A program made the translations under genes and the position numbers. The notes beneath the pieces are model-generated. The model was not told the origin of the DNA. It worked only from the letters and a program-made list of their open reading frames with translations, and did no database searches. Below are positions 46,094-58,000 of a DNA stretch of 64,000 bases, one piece after another. Every line of letters starts with the position of its first letter. Within the stretch, counting starts at the first letter, position 1. The stretch lies in the NCBI GenBank assembly GCA_018398765.1, contig JAHBMJ010000234.1, forward strand, positions 27,501 through 91,500, read 5' to 3'. The stretch is from Chromera velia (Eukaryota; Sar; Chromeraceae).

Positions 46094-47937
46094 CGATGCA
46101 TGGGCATGACAGAGTGAGGGGGGGTGGGAAAGGGGGCCAGGCGCTGTTGTTTGTTTTGTTGTTTGTAAAAGTACGTGCAATCGAGACATTGGGTGAGGCT
46201 TATCCGTGCTTGTTTCTTTTTCTGCCTTCGCCTTATGAAAGAGAGGGAGTGCGTGTGTTTGATGATGCCCTTCCGCTTCTGTTTCCCCTTTTCGTTCAGC
46301 TTGCATGATTGTTTTTGTACGACTTCGATTTGGCATATGCTCGGTCGTTCTTGATAAAGTGTGGGTTTGGGAAGGACCTTTCAGGCCGCCTGTTTGCTTG
46401 TTTGTTCCACCCACCCACCCACCCACCCACCCACCCAGATCGATCTTTTGGGTTTTGCTTTTTGTGTCCTGTCAGCTCCTAGGGGGTACCCCCCAGCTGT
46501 CGATCACTCCTCTCTGTACACAGGAGACACACATACAGGGGATTCATTGGCCCAATGCGGGTTTCTTGTAGCAGCAGGTGAGCAGACAGACAGAGAGAAG
46601 GGAGAGGGGAAGGGGCAGTGAAAGTCAAAAGTTTGAGGGCAGAAACGAAACAACGAGATTGACCTTGAATATTTGACATTCGGAAGAAGGGACAGAGAGG
46701 ATCACGGAAGAGGGAGAGAGCACAAATTGGACAAATAAATCCACATTGGAGTTCTTGAAAGAATGTCAAAGAATTAAATGAATGAATTGGGCGGGAGGGC
46801 ATGAACGAACGAATGCAGATCACTCACTGAATAAAAAGAGCGCGAAAATGGATGACAAGCATGAATTGATGCATGAATGAATGAGCAGATAAATGAATGA
46901 ATGAATGTATGGATGAACGAGTGAATGGATGAATGTATGCCGTGGATGAAAGAGTGAATGGATGAATGAATGAATGAATGAATGGACGCAATGACATTGA
47001 TGGAGAGATCATTTCAGCCTCCATCCTCATATCTGGATTGCCTCTGGCCACGCTTCATGGGTGTTTGCAATGCGTGGGGAGAAGATGTCTGTTTGTTTGT
47101 CTGTCTTGTCGCCTGTTTGCTTGTCTCAACCAAATGGGGCATGCAGGACCTCTTTTGTGCCCATACCCACTGCCACTGGGTTGGGGCCATTTCGGTTTAT
47201 GGTGCCGCAGTGCAATCTTTCACCGTCCGTCTCTTTGTTTCTTTTTCGTCCAGTCCTCCATGGAACGGGGGGGGAGCAACAGGTCTTCCTTTCTCCTTCT
47301 TCTCCACATTTGCTGACTAATTTCTTCACGTCATTTGATCACTCTCTCTCAGCCACCCACACAACAGAGATGGGTGCATTAATTCGAAAGCTGAAAGGTC
47401 ACGGGGAAACCAACAAAGAAATAAATCAGACAACCACCTCGTCGTAGTCTGTCAGAGGAAGTTCCGACGTCGGACTAACGCCTGGATCTTGTGAGGAAGA
47501 CGATTGAAGGTTTTAAGGAAGTGAAAAAAAGAAACAGAAATTAACCGAAGAGAATGAGCTTAAGAAAGGGAAACGTTGTACCTTGGTGGTTTTGATAAGA
47601 AGAAGAATGACTTAGAGAAAGATCAACCGACTCGGATGTTTAGCAAACTTGGCAATTAGAATCGGAATGATTGTTTGTGAAAGACTCATGCATTGCTGCG
47701 TCAATTCTCCGACACATGCATGCATAAAGCGGCATGCATGACAAGATTTTAAATCCCGTCGCAAGAGATCAATCATAAACATTATCGGAACAAACTGAAT
47801 TGAGTTTAGGTTTGAGTCTGGCTAGGAATCCGCTAAGGAATCCGGATGAATTGATGATAGCAACATATGTCTATATATATAGTAAAAACAACACATACTA
47901 TCAAACGCTGTTGCTACTTGCCGCGTGCAAGGAATTG
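46094..47937. other. Spacer with (CCCA)n and (TGAA)n tracts
   Basis: A (CCCA)n tract lies at 46408-46438. (ATGA)n/(TGAA)n runs occupy 46850-46985. TGCATGCATAAAG and GCATGCATG occur at 47716-47740. Short frames on both strands (for example 46978-47447) show no motif and are not called. The F-box-like gene's 3'UTR should be at the left edge. Confidence 0.5.
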
Positions 47938-48267
47938 TGCAAAGACTAAGGAATTTACAGGAATTTCGATAAGAAGTACGACAAGAATCTAAAGGAATTT
48001 CAAGCTTATATAATTATTTTCTTTAATTCTAAATTCCTAAAACTTTGGGGATCAATTTTTTGCAAACCGTGATGAGTTCTAGGATGAGTTAGGACTAGAG
48101 TTAGGGCTTGACATTGAGGGTGTTTTATAGCTATAAAGCTAATATATGTTACATAATATAGGTCTATGAGTGGGTAAAACTCGGAACATCAATGCTATGC
48201 TATGCTATGCTATGCTAACATTGCTAAACACCTCTACTATAAATTTCTCTCTAGAGTTTTCTCTGTT

Positions 48268-49126
48268 CATAGCCACTAGACGTGGTCTTTAGTTAGTTTA
48301 GTTCTTTAGTTAGTTTATTTTTTATTGTAAAACTAAACTAACTAACTAAATTAAGAACTGAACTATACAATTATAGTCTTTAGTTAGTTAGTTTTTTAAA
48401 ATTGTAGTTAGTGACCAGATTTGATTTGATTTGATTTAAGCTTCAAGCTCAAATCTGACCAGATTTGAGGTAGATTTGAGGTTGGAGTCTAGAGGTCACT
48501 CTTAACAGCACTGAAGACGACATGACACAGTCGCCACCACTAACAAATCCTAGAAAGCCCTAGAAATAAGAAAATCACTAAAAATTGGACTAAAAGCTAA
48601 ATTAAGACTCTCAAAATTAATGAGCTATTGTCAAAGTTAAGAGTTTACATAAGTTTTTATTTTAGAGTTATCATAGAAATAGAGATTTGAGGTTAAAGGG
48701 TCAGATTTGAAGTAGATTTGATAGGATTTAATAGGCCCTATCATGCTAAAGTTTCTCAGGCCTAAGATTTGATTTGAGGTTAAGCCTTACTTCAAATGAT
48801 TCTTAATTTTAAATTAAATCAAATCAAATCAAATCTGGTCACTAATTGTAGTTAATAAATTTAGTAACTTTTGTTTGTTGTGATCACTCCTTGTATAAGT
48901 TATAGTCTAAGTCAAACTCAAAAGGCGGCCGTCACATGTATGGAGGCGTCAAGAAAAGAGGGAAGGAACTTCAGGGAAGGGGGTGAAAAGGGATACAAAC
49001 ACTAGTTAGTTTAGTTGAAATCTGTTTAGTTACTTTAATTAGCTAGTTAGTTACTTAGTTAGGTCTCTTAAAGGTGACAAACTAAACTAACTAACTAACT
49101 AACTAAAGACCACGCCTAGCATAGCC
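48268..49126. mobile_element. Non-coding inverted-repeat element with 7-8-bp duplication
   Basis: The element is 48276-49119 (844 bp). Its left end CTAGACGTGGTCTTTAGTTA matches the complement of the right end (CTAGGCGTGGTCTTTAGTTA) with one change. The flanks are CATAGCCA (48268-48275) and CATAGCCG (49120-49127), a 7-of-8-bp direct duplication, which suggests a hAT-type or similar 8-bp cut. It has TTAGTTAG-rich arms and no coding capacity. It carries another element inside. Confidence 0.75.
48400..48853. mobile_element. MULE-like MITE with 10-bp target duplication
   Basis: The element proper is 48410-48843 (434 bp). It begins AGTGACCAGATTTGATTTGA and ends with the near-perfect complement (TCAAATCAAATCTGGTCACT). 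It is flanked on both sides by AATTGTAGTT (48400-48409 and 48844-48853). Target duplications of 9-11 bp are typical of Mutator-like elements. There is no coding capacity. It is inserted within the element 48276-49119. Confidence 0.8.
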
Positions 49127-49351
49127 GGGTCTAGAGCCGCATCGATAGTCCACGAGTCGGAGAAATTAACTTTAAAAAATGTTTAAACTCCTTTATAAAT
49201 AATTAATATCAATCAATCAATCAATCAAAAATCAATACAACTAAATTTCTCAATTCTTGTTTCTGAATTCCTCTAAAATCTTGTTTACCAGCTTGTTTAA
49301 ATCTAGCTAGTAACTACGTGACCTAGCCTACGTCTAAATTCCCCAGACTTT

Positions 49352-49666
49352 AAATTCTTGTTTCTCTTAGTTTCCATACATCATTGTTAAAACCTTAGTG
49401 TACGATAGTGTACAATTAAAGCTGTATTAAATTTTGTGCCTAAACATTCTGAAACTCGCATATTTCAAATCTGAATACCAATTAGCTTTACATCAACATT
49501 ATAGACCAAGCTCCACCAGCAGACATGCGTTTCTGCACTGCATTGAATTGTTTGTTTCTTAGCAGAGCCCTAAACTTTTTGAGAGTTCAGAAAAGAGTCG
49601 CTGCAGTTCCCGCCGTACATGGCTGCAAAGAAAAACAAAATCAAGAAAGACGTACGACGGCTTTGC

Positions 49667-49704
<38 letters not shown>

Positions 49705-50029
49705 ATCTATCTATCTGTGCATGTTAGTGCGTGCGTGCGTGTGTGTGTGTGGGTGTGTGGGTGTGTGTGTGTGATCAAAGACAAGTGGGCCTGAGCTGCC
49801 TTTCAATGCACGCGAGATATGGGCCTCTTGGGCATTGCAGGAGGCCTGCCAGAAAGAGTTCGAGAGGAGAAGATCTTTGCCAACACACACACACACACAC
49901 ATACATCTACACACACACACATCTACCCATCCACGCATGCTTCCACAGAGACAGTGAGAGAGAGACGTGGACTGAAAGAGAGAAACCAACACAGAGGAAA
50001 GGACAAGGCGTCTATCGGAGCGTCATTAC
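49352..50029. other. AT-rich DNA and 3' end of the MON2 gene
   Basis: Left of about 49500 the DNA is AT-rich. (CT)n at 49672-49712 and (GT)n at 49735-49775 follow. The final MON2 exon must lie here: after an exon ending at 50030 in phase 1, a possible terminal exon on the minus strand follows TTTCTGGCAG near 49840. This last exon is uncertain. Confidence 0.4.
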
Positions 50030-50159
50030 GGTGAGCGAATTTGATACAGAAAGAGAGAGCGACTGACGGGTCTTTTGAACCGATGCACTCAGAGAGTTGC
50101 GGCAGAAGGACCATCAGGTGGCACTTCCGTCCTGAACACACACATACACGCGCAAACAA

Positions 50160-50190
<31 letters not shown>

Positions 50191-50681
50191 CTCTTACACA
50201 CATACACCCTCTTTTCTCTCCCACACACACGTACTGACGCTCTCGCTCTCGAAGAGACGTTCTTTCCATGGAACTCACACACGTGCCACACTGACACAAG
50301 CACGAATCCACTCATTCACCCACCCACCCTTTCAGCCAGTCATTCTACAGAGAGAGGGAGAGAGGGAGAGAAAGAGAGACCGGGTTGACAGAGGGGAGGG
50401 GAGGGGACTGAACTGACCTGCAAGCGTTCTGGCGAGCTCTGCCCTCTCAGATCCCGACAAAGACCCGACGTCACCCCCCGGTCCTCCAACCGGAAGGGTC
50501 ACGGGAGCCCGTTTTGCCCCTGCCTCTCTTTCTCCCCCAGATCCTCCTCCCCCCCCCTCGATTGAGGAGGAAGCGAGGGACGAGTAGACTTCCGGTGGAA
50601 GGTCCAGGCGTCGGAGCTCCGAGAAGACGAAAGCGACCTCATCGAGACGATGACGAGGAAGGGGGCACTGCATGCATGTAG

Positions 50682-50714
<33 letters not shown>

Positions 50715-52014
50715 CAAACAAAAAAAAACAGGCGGCGGAGTCGGGAAAACAGCTTTCAGGCATCCACACACACGGACGGCGGGCCGGCTAGCCAGCCAGC
50801 AGCCAGCAAAAGAGGATAGGGGCATGGGACTCACTCAATTACTCATACACACAAATAGACGGAGAAAAGGGGAAAGAGAAAGAGAGCATCTGTGATTCGA
50901 CCACCTCCCTGAATAATACCGATGTGCTCTTTTGCTGCAAAAGTCGGACGGAGAAGGATAGGGAGAGAAGGACAAAAACTCCAGTGAGAAAACTGGAAAC
51001 CATGTGCATCCATGTTACCACACACACACCCTCCACATTGTCACTTCCATCTATCCGCCTTCATTTCCTTTCGTGACTGCTTCAGTCAGTGAGCTTGCTG
51101 ACCTGCCCGCTCTGCGTGTCGTCCCTGATGAATCCCGACAGAATCTGCTGGACTCTCCTCATCAACACGGGGGTCACACAGGAGAGCATACACAGACGCG
51201 CAGATTCAGGCCACAAAGGCACAGCACCTCCTCCTGCAGGCTGCTGCTGTGTGTGCGCCCCTTGGGAGCTCGCCTCCCTTCCCTGCCCGCTTCCAGGCCG
51301 ATCCCCCCTGTCCCTCTCCGAGGATCTCGAGGGCGCCCCTCTCTCCCCCCTCTTCTGGGCCAGCGTGCAGAGCTCGAACATCCTGCTCGCATATCGATCC
51401 ATCATTTATGTATGTGTCGTCTTACCCCTTTGGGCTGAAGATAAAATCCAGACCATGGACTCTACAGAGATAGACACATGCATGGGGCAAGTTGAGTCCG
51501 ACACAATTCATGCGGATACTTGCGGCGGTCAGACCTTGTCCCCGAGGGCTGATGGCCAATAAGCAGGTAGACGATGAAGAAAGCCGAAAGAAAGAGACAA
51601 GACCGACGCCTTCCATTCGCAATTGGAAGTCGAGCATAGATTTTCAGATCCTCTTGAGCAGACCAATTTAGAAACTTTCAGCTCGCTTTGGATGGTCGAA
51701 AGGTAGGTTTTCAATCAGCTAGTCCGACGCACTCACTCACCTGCCAAGGGCGTCTCTCGCAAGTTCCGGCCGATCAGCAGACACTGCGGGCCGAGTGAAC
51801 TGATCAAGCACCCGGACCTGTAGATGAATAGAGAAGGAAGGACACAGACGGAATCGAAATCAAATGAAGAGAGGGACAGTCACGAAGAGACAGGCTCACT
51901 TACATTCACAGGACATCAGATCAAGAGGACATTGAAGACGCTATCGCTCTCCATGAGTTGAGCCTTCTCTGTCTCTCTGTTTTTTCTCCCCTTTTCAGGG
52001 CGAAAGCACGCATG

Positions 52015-52054
<40 letters not shown>

Positions 52055-55000
52055 GCGAGAGGGAGGTTGGAGGGAAGAGAGTGGGCGAGAGGTTGTTAGA
52101 CTGACCAAGTGAGGGAAGACAAACGGAGGGCAGTCAGGCATTCCGACAAGCTTGCCTACTGCCAAATCCCTGAGCATCAGCTCGAGCGCCTCCCCCTCTC
52201 TCACTGCACTCACGACGTCTTGTCTCCCTGCAGAGACTGCGCTTCTCTTTGCAGACAGACAGTCGTCCTCTGCCAGTTCGACACACCCAATTGCAACCCC
52301 CCACCAAAAACGAATTTCCGTCTCTTTCGAAAACAAACGACGCACGCCCCCAAATTGGGGGGAATCGAACGCCGAGACGGTGTCGCGTATCAGTACACAC
52401 GCAGCCTCCGCAGCGACCTTCCATAGACCCACAAGTGCGAGTGCAGGTGCACGCTTGGTTCGAGAAAGTCGAATCAAAACATGCAGCATGAACGGCACGC
52501 ACGCAATAAGGACGTCCACCATGCCAGGGCGCTGCGGTGCGGCAACCGCGTCTGCAGGCGATGGTGCAACAACGACTGCTGAGGGGTTCGAAGCAGTGTG
52601 AGTCTCAAGAGGTTCTCGATGACTTGCAGACGTCTGCGCATCTGCGTCCCTTCCGGTCTCCACCGCCCCGTCCGTATAGGGAGAAGTCGGCGACCGCACA
52701 GCCCCTACGCCGCCTTCAGAAGAAACCCCCACCCCTCCCGTCTCCTGCCGAGCTACTTGCGATGGCGGCTGAGCAGCGTAGGGGGAAGTAGGCAGGGGTC
52801 CCTGTGGCAGCGTGGTTCCATACGATACTGAAGGGAGGCCCCCGAATCCCCCGTACTGCCTCTCCCTTTCTTGCTGCTGTGTTCTCCTTTCTTTGTGTCT
52901 TCCACTCCCACCACCCACCAAATCTCCTGGAGCAGAGACTGCAGCGGCAGAGACGGGAGACGGAGAGACGGGATTCGAAAGTGCACCTGTCTCCGTCTCC
53001 AACCCGTCCACCCCCTGTCCACCTCTGTCTCTGCGCCCCGATGATGACGCAATGGCATCAGGGATGGACAGTCGGAGGGGCGATCCCGTGTCTGCCCAGA
53101 GGTACTGCTGGATCACTCTGCGGGTGCACTTGAGAAGAGATCCCACAACGCGACCCGAGCAGGCGAGCCTGAGCGTGTCTGCTGTCGCAGCGGCAGGTTC
53201 TAGAAACACACTGCAGAGCTGCAACACAAAAAAGGAGGGTTGGAGTATGGGCACACGGGAAAAAAAGGAAACGCTTGATTGCCGTCCGTTTGAAAACTGA
53301 CGCAGACAGCCGTCTTCACCTGTCTTCATGCTCACGATATGAACCACTGGAAATTGATATTAAAGAATTCTCGGCATCGGTATGCACAGAGATTTGCCGA
53401 AGACTGTGTCTTTCACCTCACCCCACTGCTTCTCTTCACAGCTCACAAAAACAAACGAACCATTTTAAGTAGAGAAGCGAGGACTTGTGGGTGTTCGGGC
53501 AGGCAGTCAGGAAGACCGTCCAGGCATTCAAACACTGCAGGAAGAGGAAACGGAAGTCTGCAAGAAAGGACAAACAACGGATTCAACTTCTCTCCTCCAG
53601 CGCTGGCCGCACCCTCAGGTCCGAGTCCCCCCCCTCCTGCCCCAAGGACCTCGGAGGCAGAAACAGTCCTCCCGCCCCCTTCCCCGATAGCGGCTTCTCC
53701 CTTTGCCACACCTGCCGTCCCCCCTTCCCTCATTTGGCTCTGGCCCGGCTGGGAGAAACTCGAGACTTTCTTCATGGCGTCTGCCAAAGGGACCCCGGCA
53801 GCCGCGCGGAGTGGGCCCGGAAGGGGGGGCGGAAAGGCCCCGGATCCACTCGCAGGCCTCTTCCGCCACTCGGGGTTGCGGTCGACCAGAGACCTGCAGA
53901 AACTCAGTCAGGAAACTGGTTTCATCGCCAACGCACATCTAGTGATGCACACCAACGCACGCAAACCCTGCAATGAAATCACGTATCAGATTCGACAGGA
54001 TTGTCTTTCCATTTGCCCATGCACTTGCAAACATACAGCAATACAGAGAGAGGGGGGCGGGGGAGAGAGAGGGGGAGGCGTAAGGCAGTGAATGGGGGAC
54101 AAAATTGTCCTTTCAAGGAGCTAGTAATTCTCTGGGCTTCTGTCTATCGTGAAGTCATTCGCATCTTATCCGTCTGCGGAGTGGATATGGAGAAATGCAG
54201 GGAACCGTCTGCCGAGTGGATATGGAGAAATGCAGGGAAGAAAGAGAAAGGAAAAGGGGGAATGGAGGGCGAAAGCTCCTCCTCAGTCGTCCAGGGTCGT
54301 TCTTACATGTCCTTGCTAGACTGACTTGGGCTTCATCGGCTCTTTCGCGTACTGCAGGGGAGACGGCGACACGTGAGTCCCCTGTTTGTCTCCGTCTCTG
54401 TCTCTGGACACGAGGACCCCTTTTCTCCTACCCTCCTGACTCCAGAGGGCAGGGAGTCGGTCTACTGCAAAGCGAACCTCAGCCTCAATTGACGCACGCT
54501 CGTCCCCGTCTCCAGATATGCCGACAAAGGCGGTGGAGGAAGCCGAGTGGGGTGATTCATCCCAGCAGAGCGGCTCCTTCTCACCCCCGTCTCCAGCTGA
54601 GATGGTAAGGAGACGGGTACAGAGATTCACATCCCGCAGAGCCCCGGAAAGTTCGTCGTATAACCGAGTTACGAGAGGGTCTCCAGCAGCCTCACCAGCA
54701 GCCTGTGCGACGCGCGCGCGGCCCTCATGTGAGTCCATGTCGGTTTCCGTCTCCGTTTGTCTGCCCCTCTCTCCAGGTGCTGGTGTGTGTGCGGTTGCTG
54801 GTGTGTGTTGGTGCACAATATTGCATAGAATTGGAACGCCTGTGAGCAAAACGAATTGAGGGGCCGTCGATACTGCAATCAATAAGTGGGCTGCGATAAG
54901 CACATGCAAAGGATCATTGCCGGGAACACCCCCGTCGTCCCTACGCGCAGAATCATTAAGTTTAGAATGTCCGGAGACATCGGATGATGGAAGGGGTGGT

Positions 55001-58000
55001 GACAGGGGTGCTTCACTCGGCTGGAGTCTTTGTCCTCCTGCTGGTGTGGCTAAAACAGTTTGTAGTGTTGCCACCAACGTCTCTACAAACTTTTCGTGTA
55101 TTGGAAGATCTGCAGAGGCTGCCAGAAGATTTGCCCCCCCCTGGACTCCCCGCTGCCCCGCATCTTTGTCGGAAGTTGAGGAGCCTGAGGCAGCAGAGAC
55201 ACTGGCGACCTTCTTGGACAAGCCCCAAAAGATTGACCAGCCACACCCACGCAGCGTGAAGTGCCTCGCTTTGACTGTCCCTTTCCCCTTCCCCCCCTCT
55301 GCCCCGCCTCTCTCCACAGACACGGCAGGGTGGAGAACCAAAGGGGCTTGGTCGGAGGGACGAGGCAGGGGCCGGGTGGCAACCTCACACTTAATCAAGT
55401 CTCCCAGGACTCGTAAGGATGCACACGCGACTGCAAGCAAGCAAGTCGACCGGCACGGGCACACAAGCACGCATACAGACGGAGAGAGAGAGAGAAGCTC
55501 AAGGAGGGTGACCGGCACATAGACAGAATTTACTACCAACAAAAGAAACTCCCTATAGACACAATGAAGTGGAAAAGTCAGGCAGAAGAACAAAAAAGTC
55601 ATCCAAAACATGGCGGCATCCCGGTAGACACAGAGATAGTCGTTTCAGAAATTGCCTGCACAAACAAACCGAAGTCCCTGGAAAGCGCTTTTCCCGTGAT
55701 TTTCTTCTGATAAATTGTAATGATTTGTATCATGTTGTTTGTTCCTGAGTTTCCTTCCACGTACCTTCGAGTGCCTGCCGCCCCACTCCCCCCCCGCTTC
55801 CCAGCAGACAGCCCGCGCATACACGCAGGAGTGCGTAGGCACAAGGAGCGAGGTCCTCCGCAGTCACGCCAGAGTTGGCAGAAACGCCTTCGGAGGCCTC
55901 TGAAGGCTTGCCGGCCGCAGAAAATCTGCAAAAGAATTAAACGATACAAAGCGCAACAAGACCTGAACATCCGACTTCCTTCTGAAGATTGTGCAAACCT
56001 CAAGGCAGAAAGAAAAGCGAATCGGATAGGATACATTTCCGTCAGTCGATGCATCAACGCTCCTACCTTCCCCACCCCACCTGTCTCTTCTCTCTCAAAT
56101 ACGCGCGTGCACTTTGGTCCTCATAACCCCCTTGCAAGCGACACACCTGCAGACGACACGTGCAAGCAAAAAAACAAAAAGCGACCCACCTGCAGACGAC
56201 ACGTGCCAGACCGTCGACAGCAATCACGAGCGTCTCGTCCCACTGCTTCGCCCCCGAGTCCCGAGAGTGATGTACGATCATCCCATCACCCCCACTCCCG
56301 GAGGAAGAAGACGACCCCGAATGTTGGGAGGCAGACGACTGCTCGACCCCACTGCCTTGCAGACTGTCAGTGCCCGCTGCCGCATTCGCAAAGGCCCGCA
56401 ATCTTTCCGCCGCCACCTCTTCCAATGTTGAAACGAGGATGTCCCGCACAATGCGCCGCCACAGGGCACGAGACCACCGCCGCCCGTGAGACAACACTGC
56501 CGTCACAAGACTCCGTGCAGCACAATTACGAACCTCTGCCCGTGGATCTAGGGTGAGTACACGCAAATGCAAAAAGATCGCGAGCCAAAGAGACGCCAGT
56601 GTGTCCTCCTCCTCCGACTCCTTCTCCTTCTTTGCATCCAAAGTCGGTGTCACAATCTCTCTGCAAGTCCCAAAACAATCGACGGAAAAGGAAACACCCC
56701 CCACGGTCAGATGAGAGGCCCCTCCCTTTGACGCGATCCCCGCTGGCGTCCCCGCCCCACTTTCCTCCTCTCCCTCTGCTTGCCCCCCCGTGCCCCCCTT
56801 TCCTCTCCCCAAAGCGTCCGCGATATTCCACAGATACCCTACGGCCCTGAAGGAGGTGTTGATGCCAAGGGAAGGGGACCGACCGAACGCCGCAGCTGTA
56901 GTGACAAGGACCTTCAAACACCCCTGCAAGAACCAGCCAGCAATAAAGACCCAACTGAAGTTTTCAGGACTGTTTGAGGACAGGTGGAAAGGGAAAAACG
57001 CAGAAGGAAAAGGGAAGAAGTGGAAAGAATAGAGGCCCCTGCCTGCCAAAAGAGAACATGCGCACCTCCCTAAGTTTTCAAAGAATGAGCAGAAAAGGGG
57101 AGAAACAAAGACTTTACTAAATTAGACAAACGGAAAAAAACCGCCTCCCACTGACTGACCTGTCTGGGCAAACGTTCTGGAAATTCCTGCACGAGGAGCT
57201 CCACAACTCTGAAGAGAGCAGCACGGCTCTTGTCCCCCCCCCTCCCCCCCTGTTGTTGTTGCTGCTGGGTCTGACCTCTGGAACGCCCCCCTGCTCCTGC
57301 GCCTCCTTGAAGGATACTTCCCCTCTCCCTCCCATCTCCTCTGTGTTGTCCCCCCTCCCCTTCCCTGTCCTGTCCTTCTAATTCAAACTCGAAAGATCCT
57401 GCAATGTCAGATAACCTCAGAGACTGACCCCCTACCCCCCCCTGAGAAGACACCTCCCCCCCCTTCTCTAATTCCTTTAAAAGATTTACCAAAGCCTCAA
57501 AAGGAGCTCCAAACTCCGCAGCCGCCGACCGTCCGAGGACGACCAGCACGAGCACCCACCCCTTCCTGCTCAGAGCCTGGCCAGAAGACTGAAGCAGATC
57601 GTGTAGACCGTCTAACACCTGCAAGCATACAGACCATGCAAGCAGAAATCTGCTGTTTGCAAAGGTCAACAAGACAACGGAAAAAAAGACAAGGGACTGC
57701 CCGCATGTCTGAAATTTCTCTTTTCAGAAGGCATCGTGCAAGCAGGTACCCTCACTTATCGGGCAGCAGAACGAGGTCGGATCTGCCGTGCAACCGAAAG
57801 CAAGACTATCATTCTACATGCATTAGAAAGAGAACCGACCTTTGTTCTCACGTCAGCCACGGGAGATGCCACCAGATCTGTCAACGGTGATAGCATCGCC
57901 GTCTGAATCGACGGTCGGTCAGCATAAAAAGGCACCGACGCTCTGAGCACTTGAACGAGAGCCACCACCCCCTCTTCTCTCACCTCACGACTGGCTGCTC

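Larger units (their letters stand above)
47938..49351. mobile_element. Interrupted copy of the 30.47-kb foldback family
   Basis: The left part (47938-48267) starts GCAAAGACTAAGGAATTTA and continues with GATGAGTT...CTTGACATTGAGGGTG. The right part (about 49127-49351) contains CACGAG...GAGAAATTAAC and TCTAAATTCCCCAGACTT. Both match parts of the foldback element at 30.47-30.77 kb in the expected order. They are separated by an inserted element at 48276-49119. The copy is diverged and non-coding. Confidence 0.6.

Noticed and set aside
46978-47447. Overlapping plus-strand frames
   Set aside because: Three frames are open together in Cys/Phe-rich low-information sequence, with no motif.
55720-56556. 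Plus-strand 278-codon frame
   Set aside because: It is antisense to MON2 exons 7 and 8 and has no recognisable domain.
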